Positions 40,912 to 49,335 of a DNA stretch of 64,000 nt are shown here, piece after piece (the stretch's first letter is position 1; each line of letters opens with the position of its first letter). The notes beneath the pieces are model-generated. The model was not told the origin of the DNA. It made no database searches and saw only the letters and a program-made list of their open reading frames with translations. The position numbers and the translations under genes were made by a program. Where the stretch lies: positions 27,387 through 91,386 of the forward strand of contig NZ_PHRF01000162.1 of assembly GCF_004151105.1 (NCBI RefSeq). The letters are read 5' to 3'. Source of the stretch: Streptomyces sp. L-9-10. GTDB lineage: Bacteria > Actinomycetota > Actinomycetes > Streptomycetales > Streptomycetaceae.

Positions 40912-40933
40912 TGATGCCGACCAGTCGGTATGT
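40912..40933. promoter_or_regulatory. Operator ahead of the kinase/dehydrogenase pair
   Basis: The minus strand reads ACATACCGACTGGTCGGCAT, matching the SDR operator over ACATACCGAC. The central palindrome CCGACTGGTCGG is nearly perfect. It lies 45-66 bases upstream of the kinase ATG. Confidence 0.55.
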
Positions 40934-41003
40934 CGTCCAGTGCGTGGCCCCGGCCGGCCGGTGCCGGGGGCCAGGACCGGCCGGTCATGGCAGGCCGGAC
41001 CGG

Positions 41004-41915
41004 TCAGGCGTGGCAGGCCGGGATCGCGCCGCCGTTCATCGTGGCCATGTCGGTGGCCACGGCGACCAGGGCCAGCGGCGAACCCTCGGGCAGCCCGTCC
41101 AGCTCGGCGTACGCCCGGTGCAGATTGACCACCAGCCGCTCGCTCTCCCGCAGCGCGGCGAACTTCCCGAGATCGGCCGTCCGCGCCGTCTCCAGCGGGG
41201 TGAGGCCCTTGGTGTGGCCCTCCAGAGCCAGCTCGGACACGTACCGCAGATACTCCTCCGTCGCGTCGAACACGGACGGGTCGGTGACCGGACCGTGCCC
41301 CGGTACGACGACGCTCGCGTCGAGCGAGCGCAGCAGATCCAGCGCCCGCAGGGATCCGCGCAGCGAGCCCGCCAGGATGAACGGTGTACCGCCCTGGAAG
41401 ACCAGATCGCCGGTGAAGACGATGCCGCGTTCCGGCAGGTGCACGATCGAGTCGCCCCGGGTGTGCGCCACGCCCGGGTGGATCACCCGCGCCACGGTCC
41501 CTCCCACGTGGAGGGTCAGCCGGTCGTGGTACGTCACGGCCGGGAGAGTGATCGGGATGTCGCCGAAGTCCGTCTCCGGCCAGATCAGCCGGAGTTCATG
41601 GCCGGCGGCCGACTGCTCGTCGCGACAGGTGTCATGGCCGATGACGGTGGCCTCGGGCACGAACTGGGCGTTGCCGTAGGTGTGATCGCCGTGGAAGTGC
41701 GTATTGACGAGGGTCCGGGGAAGGGGGGCGCCGGTCGTCCGGATCGCCTCCCGCAGCAGCAGCGCGCGGTGCTCGGTGGCGGCGGTGTCGATGAGAAGCG
41801 TCGTCTCCCCGTCGCTGACGAACCCGGCGTTGTTGAGACACCAGCCGCCGTCCGGCTGGACGTAGGCATGCACATCGGGTGCCAGTCGGACGAGATACGG
41901 ATCGGTGGCAGGCAT
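41004..41915 (-). CDS. MBL-fold metallo-hydrolase
   Basis: 303 residues from ATG 41915 with AGAGGT upstream. Zinc motif NTHFHGDHTYGNAQF at about 71-85 (HxHxDH), GVAHTRGDSIVHLPER with the third His, FTGDLVFQGGTPF with the bridging Asp, and PGHGPVT with the last His. It resembles SoxH/quinoprotein-relay or lactonase-like hydrolases, so the substrate is open. Its promoter carries two copies of a 14-base palindrome. It could take part in the neighbouring lipid catabolism as a thioesterase or lactonase. Confidence 0.88.
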   Translation of the reverse strand: MPATDPYLVRLAPDVHAYVQPDGGWCLNNAGFVSDGETTLLIDTAATEHRALLLREAIRTTGAPLPRTLVNTHFHGDHTYGNAQFVPEATVIGHDTCRDEQSAAGHELRLIWPETDFGDIPITLPAVTYHDRLTLHVGGTVARVIHPGVAHTRGDSIVHLPERGIVFTGDLVFQGGTPFILAGSLRGSLRALDLLRSLDASVVVPGHGPVTDPSVFDATEEYLRYVSELALEGHTKGLTPLETARTADLGKFAALRESERLVVNLHRAYAELDGLPEGSPLALVAVATDMATMNGGAIPACHA

Positions 41916-41926
41916 CGGACCTCTTG

Positions 41927-41963
41927 GTTCACGAGTGAACGGACGTGCCGTTCGCGAGTGAAC
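41927..41963. promoter_or_regulatory. Two tandem palindromic operators ahead of the MBL gene
   Basis: GTTCACGAGTGAAC (41927..41940) is a palindrome around GA. GTTCGCGAGTGAAC (41950..41963) differs at one base. Centres are 23 bases apart. They sit 12-48 bases before the start codon and must overlap the promoter. No regulator gene is adjacent. Confidence 0.6.
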
Positions 41964-42047
41964 GGACGGGGCGATCCTGCCAGTTGACGACATCCCCGGG
42001 GACGCCGCCGTGGCGTCGTGCCCGTTTGATGCCTCCCGGCACCGCCG

Positions 42048-42416
42048 TCAGGCCAGCACCCCCACCGCGAACAGGGCCAGCAGGATCGTGCAGCCCGCCG
42101 CGGCGATCGCCGCGCGCGACGGAAGCGGCCCCGGCGCGGCGGCGGCCAGCGCCAGTGTGCGGCGGTGTGCCACCACCAGAAAGGCCAGCCAGACCAGGGC
42201 GCTGAGCGCGGCGCCGGCCAGTCCGGCCGCCGTGGCGCCGCCATGGATCGCCTGCCGGGCCGCGAGCACGGCGACCACCGTGCAGGAGAGCGTCGTACGC
42301 CGCCAGGCCAGCCGGGTCCGCTCGGGCTGGAGCCCCGGATCCCTGACCGGCGCGCCGCCCCCGTCCGCGCCCCCGCCTCCGTCCCTCCTGCCCGCGCCCC
42401 CGGCCGGTGCGGTCAT
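42048..42416 (-). CDS. DUF202 membrane protein
   Basis: 122 residues. A hydrophilic Gly-rich head, then the DUF202 signature LQPERTRLAWRRTTLSCTVV and three membrane helices. Its ATG overlaps the stop of the preceding DUF202 gene (TGATG). Family function unknown; related YidH proteins are small inner membrane proteins. Confidence 0.85.
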   Translation of the reverse strand: MTAPAGGAGRRDGGGGADGGGAPVRDPGLQPERTRLAWRRTTLSCTVVAVLAARQAIHGGATAAGLAGAALSALVWLAFLVVAHRRTLALAAAAPGPLPSRAAIAAAGCTILLALFAVGVLA

Positions 42417-42808
42417 CAGCCGGCCCACCCCAGCACCACGATGACGAGCATCGCGACGGCGACCAGCCCCACCGCCAGACTCAGCAGCGTCGGAAAGGCG
42501 GAGACGGGCAGATCCTCCTTGCGCCGCATCGCCCGCTCGCACCGCACCCAGTGATTCACCGCGCGCAGCGCGCACAGCGCGCCCGCCGCGAGCAGCGCCA
42601 CCGCGAGCCCGACCCGCACGCCCCAGCGCAGGTCCGGCAGGAACTGATCGACCGCGAACCCGCCGCCCACCAGTGCGAGCGCCGTACGGATCCAGGCCAG
42701 GAAGGTGCGCTCGTTGGCGAGCGAGAAACGGTAGTCGGGGGTTTCGCCCTCCTCGGCGACGCGCCCGGGTGCGAACCACAGCCGCAGGCCGCGCAGAAAG
42801 TCGTTCAC
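42416..42808 (-). CDS. YidH family (DUF202) membrane protein
   Basis: 130 residues from GTG 42808. The signature FSLANERTFLAWIRTALALV at about 28-47 is followed by three membrane helices. Coupled to a second, diverged DUF202 gene at its end. The start lies 10 bases after the Nudix stop, so the three genes are probably one operon. Confidence 0.88.
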   Translation of the reverse strand: MNDFLRGLRLWFAPGRVAEEGETPDYRFSLANERTFLAWIRTALALVGGGFAVDQFLPDLRWGVRVGLAVALLAAGALCALRAVNHWVRCERAMRRKEDLPVSAFPTLLSLAVGLVAVAMLVIVVLGWAG

Positions 42809-42818
42809 GTGCCGCACC

Positions 42819-43349
42819 CTACGCGCGGAGCGCGCGGAGCCGCTCGTACGCCGCGAGGCCGTCCGGTGCCCACTCCCAGCCGTCCGGACCAGGACCGACC
42901 CGGCGCTCCAGCTCCGGCTCCGGGAGGAAGTCGTACCAGGCGACCTCCGCCGCCTGCGGCCGCACCGGCAGCGTGCAGCGCACCTCGTACACCCGCGACC
43001 ACCAGCTCCCGGCCACGGGCCCGCCGGCGGACTCGTACAGGAACGTGAACAGCGGTACGGGCCGGGGCAGCCCCGACACACCCAGCTCCTCCTCGGCCTC
43101 CCGCAGCGCCGCGTCGTCGTAGCTCTCGCCCGCGCCGACGACACCGCCCACGAACATGTCGTACAGCGAAGGGAAGACCAGTTTCACCGCCGTTCTGCGG
43201 TGGACGAAGACCCGGTCCCGCGCGTCCCGCGCGAGCACGAACACGGCGCGATGACGCAGGCCCCGCGCGTACACCTCGCCACGCGGCGCCCGCCCGACGA
43301 CGTTGTCGTCCTCGTCGACGATGTCCAGGATCTCGTCAGCAGCGCTCAT
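42819..43349 (-). CDS. Nudix hydrolase (IPP-isomerase/YfcD-like)
   Basis: 176 residues. The Nudix box is GVVGAGESYDDAALREAEEE followed by LGV at about 72-94, fitting G-x5-E-x7-RE-x-x-EE-x-G. The N-terminus EILDIVDEDDNVVGRAPRGE and the hydrophobic RHRAVFVLARDA match the YfcD/Idi-like branch. The substrate is a nucleoside-diphosphate derivative, not specified by sequence. First gene of the Nudix-DUF202-DUF202 unit. Confidence 0.9.
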   Translation of the reverse strand: MSAADEILDIVDEDDNVVGRAPRGEVYARGLRHRAVFVLARDARDRVFVHRRTAVKLVFPSLYDMFVGGVVGAGESYDDAALREAEEELGVSGLPRPVPLFTFLYESAGGPVAGSWWSRVYEVRCTLPVRPQAAEVAWYDFLPEPELERRVGPGPDGWEWAPDGLAAYERLRALRA

Positions 43350-43441
43350 GAACACCATCCAACCAGTTGACGCGTTACTCGCGCGTACGGAAGATCGGAC
43401 CACCCGGGCCCCACCGATCCCGCACGCGAAGGATGGCAGTC

Positions 43442-45100
43442 ATGGCGTACGACGCTGATGTGATCGTGATCGGGGCGGGACTCGCGGGCCTGGTGGCCGC
43501 CGCCGAGCTGGTGGACGCGGGCCGCACCGTCATCGTCCTCGACCAGGAGCCCGAGCGGTCGATCGGCGGACAGGCGCACTGGTCCTTCGGCGGTCTGTTC
43601 CTCGTGGACTCGCCCGAGCAGCGCCGGATGCGGATCAAGGACAGCCGGGACCTGGCCCTCCAGGACTGGCTCGGTACGGCGGGGTTCGACCGCCCCGAGG
43701 ACGACCACTGGCCGCGCAAGTGGGCCGAGGCGTACGTCGACTTCGCGGCGGGCGAGAAGCGGGCCTGGCTGCACGGGCAGGGCATGCGGTTCTTCCCGGT
43801 GGTCGGCTGGGCGGAGCGCGGCGGGTACGACGCGACCGGACACGGCAATTCCGTGCCGCGCTTCCACATCACCTGGGGCACCGGCCCCGGGGTGGTCGAG
43901 CCGTTCGAACGGCGGGTGCGCGCGGGGGTCGCGAAGGGGCTCGTGACGTTCCGTTTCCGCCACCGCGTCACCGGACTCGCCACCACCGCGGGCGTGGTGG
44001 ACACCGTGAACGGCGAGATCCTGGAGCCGAGCGAGGCCGCGCGCGGCACCGCGAGCAGCCGTACGGCCACCGGTGCCTTCACGTTCAAGGCGCAGGCGGT
44101 GATCGTCACTTCGGGTGGCATAGGCGGCAATCACGAGCTGGTACGCGCCCAGTGGCCCGAGCGGCTCGGCACCCCGCCGCGCACGATGCTCTCCGGCGTC
44201 CCCGCGCATGTCGACGGACTGATGCTCGGCATCACGGAGGCGGTGGGCGCCCGGCACATCAACCGGGACCGGATGTGGCACTACACCGAGGGCATCCAGA
44301 ACTGGAACCCGATCTGGGCCAGGCACGGCATCCGTATCCTGCCCGGCCCGTCCTCGCTCTGGCTGGACGCGCGCGGCCGGCGGCTGCCCGTACCGCTCTT
44401 CCCCGGCTTCGACACGCTCGGCACGCTGGAGCACATCATGCGCTCCGGATACGAGTACACCTGGTTCGTCCTCGACCAGCGCATCATCGGCAAGGAGTTC
44501 GCGCTCTCCGGGTCCGAGCAGAACCCCGATCTGACGGGGAAGTCCGTCCGCGGGGTGATCGGGCGGGCGCGCGCCGACGTCCCCGGGCCGGTGAAGGCGT
44601 TCATGGACAACGGCGCCGACTTCGTGGTGGAGAAAGACCTGGGCGCGCTGGTGCGCGGAATGAACGCCCTCACCGGGGACGGGCTGATCGACGAGGACGG
44701 GCTGCGCCGCGAGATCACCGCGCGCGACCGCGAGATCGCCAACCCCTTCACCAAGGACCTCCAGGTCATGGCGGTCCGGGGCGCCCGCAGGTATCTGGGC
44801 GACAAGCTGATCCGTACGGCCGCCCCGCACCGCCTGCTCGACCCGGCGGCGGGCCCGCTGATCGCCGTACGGCTGAACATCCTGACCCGTAAGTCGCTCG
44901 GCGGCCTGGAGACCGATCTGTCGTCCCGCGTCCTGACCTCGTCGGGCGCACCGCTGCCCGGTGTCTACGCGGCGGGCGAGGCGGCCGGCTTCGGCGGCGG
45001 CGGCGTCCACGGCTACCGCTCCCTGGAAGGAACGTTCCTCGGCGGCTGCGTCTTCTCGGGCCGTACGGCGGGCCGGGCGGCGGCGAAAGCGGTCCGGTAA
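43442..45100 (+). CDS. FAD-binding dehydrogenase (3-ketosteroid dehydrogenase/fumarate reductase fold)
   Basis: 552 residues from ATG 43442, GAAGG nine bases upstream. Dinucleotide-binding VIVIGAGLAGLVAAAELV at about 7-24 with the acidic end VLDQEP. GGQAHWSFGGLFLVDS follows. The C-terminal FAD motif GVYAAGEAAGFGGGGVHGYR lies at about 508-527. The length and the ITSGGIGGN-type motif (VIVTSGGIGGNHE) match flavoproteins annotated as FAD-binding dehydrogenase or Delta1-dehydrogenase-like. Neighbouring lipid genes make a steroid or ketone substrate possible but unproven. Divergent from the Nudix gene. Confidence 0.85.
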   Translation: MAYDADVIVIGAGLAGLVAAAELVDAGRTVIVLDQEPERSIGGQAHWSFGGLFLVDSPEQRRMRIKDSRDLALQDWLGTAGFDRPEDDHWPRKWAEAYVDFAAGEKRAWLHGQGMRFFPVVGWAERGGYDATGHGNSVPRFHITWGTGPGVVEPFERRVRAGVAKGLVTFRFRHRVTGLATTAGVVDTVNGEILEPSEAARGTASSRTATGAFTFKAQAVIVTSGGIGGNHELVRAQWPERLGTPPRTMLSGVPAHVDGLMLGITEAVGARHINRDRMWHYTEGIQNWNPIWARHGIRILPGPSSLWLDARGRRLPVPLFPGFDTLGTLEHIMRSGYEYTWFVLDQRIIGKEFALSGSEQNPDLTGKSVRGVIGRARADVPGPVKAFMDNGADFVVEKDLGALVRGMNALTGDGLIDEDGLRREITARDREIANPFTKDLQVMAVRGARRYLGDKLIRTAAPHRLLDPAAGPLIAVRLNILTRKSLGGLETDLSSRVLTSSGAPLPGVYAAGEAAGFGGGGVHGYRSLEGTFLGGCVFSGRTAGRAAAKAVR

Positions 45101-45273
45101 CGGCGGACGGCGCGCCGGGCAGGATGGCGCGGGCCGCAAAGAGGGACCAACGGTGCGGGACGGCGGGACAGTTGGCGCACTTCGCATCAAGACACCCCTT
45201 GACGGAAAGCGTTACCTACCGCTTGGCTGTCCGCGATCAACGCTCGTTCATGTGCCCTGGAGGATTCCCGCGG

Positions 45274-46236
45274 ATGTCCCCGCCTCCGCCACCACCCCTG
45301 GGCCGCTCGCGAAGACGGGGCTCCCGCTCCGGCCAGTTCTTCGATCCGGCCCTTGACGACGCCCGACTCGGCGCCGTACGCGACCAACTGGCCCAGGGCC
45401 GCTGGTCCGAGGCGCGCACCCTGCTCGCCGAGACCGGCGACGACTGGGACCGGCGAGGCCACCGCGTCGTCGTCCTCGCACGAGCCTCCGGCGCCGCCGC
45501 CTGGACCCGCGACTGGCTCCTCGCAGAACCGGACAGCGCGGACGCGGCCACCCTGCTCGCCTGCGCCACGGTCGTCGGCGCACTGCGCGGCAAAGAGAAG
45601 GAACAGCGCGCGCGGGACGCCTGCCGCGAAGCCGTCCGACGGGCCCCGGCCGATCCCACCCCCTGGCTCGGACTCCTGCTGCTGGCCCGTACGCTCGGCA
45701 CGGAGGACGAGACCTCACGGCTCTTCGACGAGGTCAGGACCCGGCACCCGGACCACCACCACGCACACCATCTGATGGCGGCACGGCTCGCGGAGCGCCA
45801 TCCGGACGCCGGCCAGGACCCGTTGCACGAGGTGTACGACTTCGCGGCCTGGGCCGCGGAACAGGCCCCCGCCGACTCTCCGCTCGCCATCCTGCCCGTG
45901 GTCGCCCATGCCGAGCGCTACCGCGTCCTCGCCACGGCGGGACACGAGCCGCGCGACCCCGCGGCCTCCGGCCACTGGACCGGACGCCGCGCCCGGCAGG
46001 TGCTCAAGGTCGCTTTCGACTGGTGGCTGGAGTGGGAGGCCGAGGAGCATCCGCGCTCCCGGGTCGACCTCAACTTCCTCGCCCACGCGCAGTTCCACGA
46101 CGGGCGGTTCGCCGAGGCCGCCGCGCTGTTCCAGCGGATCGGCCCGCACCACACCGCAGCCCCCTGGTCCTACCCCGACCGGGACCCCCGCTCAGCGTTC
46201 CTCGCCGCGCGCGCCGCCGCGCTCGGCTCCGCCTGA
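45274..46236 (+). CDS. Uncharacterised TPR-like protein
   Basis: 320 residues from ATG 45274, with GGAGG ten bases upstream; in-frame starts further left have none. A Pro-rich basic start (SPPPPPPLGRSRRRGSRS) is followed by helical repeats (RDQLAQGRWSEARTLLAETG, LLLLARTLGTEDETSRLFDE, HAQFHDGRFAEAAALFQRIG) that look like degenerate TPRs. Similar streptomycete proteins are hypothetical. It lies 34 bases ahead of an amino-acid permease gene and may be cotranscribed. Confidence 0.7.
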   Translation: MSPPPPPPLGRSRRRGSRSGQFFDPALDDARLGAVRDQLAQGRWSEARTLLAETGDDWDRRGHRVVVLARASGAAAWTRDWLLAEPDSADAATLLACATVVGALRGKEKEQRARDACREAVRRAPADPTPWLGLLLLARTLGTEDETSRLFDEVRTRHPDHHHAHHLMAARLAERHPDAGQDPLHEVYDFAAWAAEQAPADSPLAILPVVAHAERYRVLATAGHEPRDPAASGHWTGRRARQVLKVAFDWWLEWEAEEHPRSRVDLNFLAHAQFHDGRFAEAAALFQRIGPHHTAAPWSYPDRDPRSAFLAARAAALGSA

Positions 46237-46270
46237 AGCACCACCGAATCCCGAAAGGACCACCCCTGTC

Positions 46271-47818
46271 ATGTCGACGGGCAGACCGAGCACCAGCGAA
46301 CCCAACGAGATCAACACGTACAAGGGACAGGAACGGGCACTGCGCGCCGGCCGGCTCGGCACGGTGGGCCTGCTGCTCTCCGTGCTCGCCGCGAGCGCGC
46401 CGATGCTCGTCGTCGCCGGCGTCATGCCGACGGTCTTCGGTGTCATGGGCATCGTCGGCCAGCCCCTGCTCTACGTGATTCTCGGCGTCGTCCTGGTGCT
46501 GTTCAGCTTCGGGTACGCGGAGATGAGCCGGCATGTGCACAACGCCGGAGCGTTCTACGCGTACATCGCCCGCGGTCTCGGCCCGACCGCGGGCGCCGGT
46601 GCCTCGCTCGTCGCCCTCGTCGCGTACAGCGCCATGCAGGTCGGCATCTACGGGATCCTCGGCTTCGAGGTCTCCGGGCTCTTCGCCACCTATCTCGACC
46701 TGACCGTGGCCTGGTGGATCCCGGCGCTCGCCGCCGCCGCGCTCGTCGGTCTGCTCGGCTGGCTGAAGATCGACCTCAACGCCAAGGTGCTCGGCGTCCT
46801 GCTGATCATCGAGTGCGCACTGGTCGTGATCTTCGACATCGCGTCCCTCGCCGAACCGGGCACGGAGGGCGTGTCCCTGGCCGCCTTCAACCCCGACACC
46901 CTCACCGGCGCGGGACTCGGGACCGCGCTCTGCTTCTGCATCGCCGCCTTCGTCGGCTTCGAACAGGCCCCCGTCTACGCCGAGGAGACGAGCCGGCCGC
47001 ACGTCGTCGTCTCCCGTGTCATGTTCCTGGGCGTCGGCTACGCCGCGCTGTTCCTGGCCTTCAGCGCCTGGGCCGTGACTGTCGCGGCGGGGCCCGGCTC
47101 GGTCGTCGAAGCCGCGCGGGAGCAGGGGCCGGGACTGCTCTTCGGACTCACCGAGAGCCGGCTGGGCGCCACCTTCACCGACGTCCTCCACGTCCTGTTC
47201 GTGACCGGTATGTTCGCCGCGCTGCTCAGCTTCCACAATGTCGTCGCGCGCTACGCCTTCGCGATGGGCCGCGAGGGTCTGCTGCCCGCCGCCTTCGGCC
47301 GCACCCACACGTCCAGCGGCGCGCCCGCCTCGGGCTCCGTGCTCCAGTCCGCGGTCTCGGTCGCCGTCATCCTGGCCTTCGCCCTCACCGACGACAAGCC
47401 GGCCGGCGACCCGACGGCCCCGGTGCTCCACCTCTTCACCTGGATGGGCAACATCGGCGCGCTCGGGGTCATCGTGCTGATGGCCGCGGCCTCCTTCGCC
47501 GTCATCGTCTTCTTCGTACGGCGGGGAGCGGCGCGCCATCAGGCCGCGCGGCTGGTGGCCTCCGGGCTCGCGGGCATCGCGCTGCTGACCATCGCCGTCT
47601 ACACCGTCAAGGACTTCGACATCCTCGTCGCGTCCGGGCCCGGCTCCGCGCTCAGCTGGGTGCTGCCGGGGATCATCGCCCTCGCGCTGATCGGCGGGCT
47701 GGTGTACGGGCTGGTGCTGCGCTCCGTCAAGCCGGAGGTGCACGCCCGTATCGGGCTCGGCAACGAGGCGTTCCAGCTGGAGAAGGCGGCCGAGTCGGAG
47801 ACGAGGGCCGCGGTGTGA
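46271..47818 (+). CDS. APC family amino-acid permease
   Basis: 515 residues, ATG with GAAAGGA upstream. Twelve to fourteen membrane segments. The first reads LGTVGLLLSVLAASAPMLVV, and the APC consensus appears as FVGFEQAPVYAEETSRP near 230-246 and FALLSFHNVVARYAFAMGRE-like sequence near 318-337. Probably imports amino acids or amines by H+ symport. A strong terminator follows. Confidence 0.88.
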   Translation: MSTGRPSTSEPNEINTYKGQERALRAGRLGTVGLLLSVLAASAPMLVVAGVMPTVFGVMGIVGQPLLYVILGVVLVLFSFGYAEMSRHVHNAGAFYAYIARGLGPTAGAGASLVALVAYSAMQVGIYGILGFEVSGLFATYLDLTVAWWIPALAAAALVGLLGWLKIDLNAKVLGVLLIIECALVVIFDIASLAEPGTEGVSLAAFNPDTLTGAGLGTALCFCIAAFVGFEQAPVYAEETSRPHVVVSRVMFLGVGYAALFLAFSAWAVTVAAGPGSVVEAAREQGPGLLFGLTESRLGATFTDVLHVLFVTGMFAALLSFHNVVARYAFAMGREGLLPAAFGRTHTSSGAPASGSVLQSAVSVAVILAFALTDDKPAGDPTAPVLHLFTWMGNIGALGVIVLMAAASFAVIVFFVRRGAARHQAARLVASGLAGIALLTIAVYTVKDFDILVASGPGSALSWVLPGIIALALIGGLVYGLVLRSVKPEVHARIGLGNEAFQLEKAAESETRAAV

Positions 47819-47901
47819 CGGCCCCGCCGTGCCGCGGACCGCGGCGCGTTCCCGCGCACACCCGCGCACGCGCTTGAGCACGCTGCTGACGAAAGTATGA
47901 C

Positions 47902-47942
47902 GAACACCCGCGGTCCCTGGCTTCACGGGGCCGCGGGTGTTC
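47902..47942 (+). terminator. Strong terminator after the permease, abutting the next start
   Basis: GAACACCCGCGG (47902..47913) pairs perfectly with CCGCGGGTGTTC (47931..47942), with further CCC/GGG pairing inside. It ends ten bases before the GTG of the molybdoenzyme gene, so the hairpin may also hide that gene's translation start. Confidence 0.7.
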
Positions 47943-47952
47943 TCCTCGATAC

Positions 47953-48678
47953 GTGACCCATCAACCACGAGAGCCCGAGGGCACGCCGGTAGGACGGCGC
48001 CTGGTGCTCTCCATGCTCGGCCTCGGCGCCGCCGGACTCGTCACGGCGCCGTACCTCCAGCGCGGTCTCGAAGCCTTCCTCGGCTCGGCCGCGGACAAGG
48101 ACCCGACAGGTCTGACCGGACTCCTGCCCAACGGCGGCGGCTTCCGCTACTACTCGGTCACCGGCTCCGTACCCCGCAAGGGCCCGGACACCTACCGGCT
48201 GACGGTCGGCGGACTGGTCGACCGGCCCGCCACCTACACCCTCGACGCACTGCGCGCGCTGCCGCGGACCCGGGTCGTGCACGATGTGCAGTGCGTGACC
48301 GGCTGGCGCGTCCCGCACACCCCCTTCGAGGGCGTACGGCTCTCGCGGCTCCTCGACGCGGCCGGGGTACGGCCCGGTGCCAAAGCGGTCCGCTTCACCT
48401 GCTTCGACGGCGCGTACAGCGAGAGCCTCACCCTCCAGCAGGCCCGCCGCGCCGATGTGATGGTGGCGCTCAGGATGCGGGACGCCCCGATCGAGCACGC
48501 CCACGGCGGCCCGGTCCGGCTCTATGTGGCGCCGATGTACTTCTACAAGTCGGCGAAGTGGCTCTCCGGGATCTCCGTCACCTCCGACGTCAGGCCCGGC
48601 TACTGGGAGGAGCGCGGCTATGACGTCGACGCCTGGGTCGGCCGGTCCAACGGCCGAGGCGACACCCCCACCGTCTGA
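47953..48678 (+). CDS. MsrP/YedY-like molybdopterin oxidoreductase
   Basis: 241 residues, GTG start without a clear ribosome site. The N-terminus VGRRLVLSMLGLGAAG has a twin Arg and a hydrophobic stretch, a possible Tat signal or anchor. The sulfite-oxidase fold is indicated by YRLTVGGLVDRP, by the Mo-ligating cysteine in VHDVQCVTGWRVPHTPFEGV (about Cys115), and by PMYFYKSAKWLSGI. A b-type cytochrome gene overlaps its end by 59 bases, paralleling MsrP with its haem partner MsrQ. Possible role in reducing oxidised extracytoplasmic substrates. Confidence 0.85.
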   Translation: MTHQPREPEGTPVGRRLVLSMLGLGAAGLVTAPYLQRGLEAFLGSAADKDPTGLTGLLPNGGGFRYYSVTGSVPRKGPDTYRLTVGGLVDRPATYTLDALRALPRTRVVHDVQCVTGWRVPHTPFEGVRLSRLLDAAGVRPGAKAVRFTCFDGAYSESLTLQQARRADVMVALRMRDAPIEHAHGGPVRLYVAPMYFYKSAKWLSGISVTSDVRPGYWEERGYDVDAWVGRSNGRGDTPTV

Positions 48679-49309
48679 GCGCCCACCGTCCGAGCCCCCG
48701 GCCCCCGGCGCGGCCGGGCGGATACGGCGCTTCAGCCGGGCGGAGCGCTGGGTGCACCGCGTCACCGGCGCGCTGATGCTGCTGTGCGTGGCGACCGCGG
48801 CCTGTCTCTACGTACCCCGGCTCGCCGAACTCGTCGGCCGCCGCGCTCTCGTCGTCACGCTCCACGAGTGGTCGGGGCTGCTGCTGCCCGTACCCGTCCT
48901 GCTCGGCCTCGCCTCCCGGGCGCTGCGCGCCGATCTGCGCCGGCTCAACCGGTTCCTGCCGTACGACGCGGAGTGGCTGCGCGCGGTGCGGCGGCGCGAC
49001 GCCCGTCCCGGGGCGCGGCCGGCGGGCAAGTTCAACGCGGGGCAGAAGCTCTACGCGGGGTGGATCGCGGGCGCCGTGCTGGTGATGCTCGGCACCGGCC
49101 TGCTCATGTGGTTCACCGGTCTCGCGCCGGTCCTGTGGCGCACGAGCGCCACGTTCGTCCACGACTGGCTCGCCCTGGCCATCGGCGTCGTGCTCGCCGG
49201 GCACATCGGGATGGCGTACGGCGATCCGCAGGCGCGGCGCGGGATGCGGACCGGGTCGGTGGACCGCGCGTGGGCGGAGCGGGAGCACCCCCGGTGGAAA
49301 GAGGAGTGA
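48620..49309 (+). CDS. Cytochrome b561-type membrane subunit
   Basis: 229 residues from ATG 48620, with GGGAGG about nine bases upstream, inside the molybdoenzyme gene (59-base overlap in another frame). Four membrane segments. Haem-ligand candidates are His in RWVHRVTG, TLHEWSGLLL, TFVHDWLALA and LAGHIGMAYG. It resembles formate-dehydrogenase gamma or b561 subunits rather than MsrQ. It probably feeds quinol electrons to the MsrP-like partner. Confidence 0.85.
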   Translation: MTSTPGSAGPTAEATPPPSERPPSEPPAPGAAGRIRRFSRAERWVHRVTGALMLLCVATAACLYVPRLAELVGRRALVVTLHEWSGLLLPVPVLLGLASRALRADLRRLNRFLPYDAEWLRAVRRRDARPGARPAGKFNAGQKLYAGWIAGAVLVMLGTGLLMWFTGLAPVLWRTSATFVHDWLALAIGVVLAGHIGMAYGDPQARRGMRTGSVDRAWAEREHPRWKEE

Positions 49310-49335
49310 CCCGCCCCGCCCGGGGCGTGTTGCGG

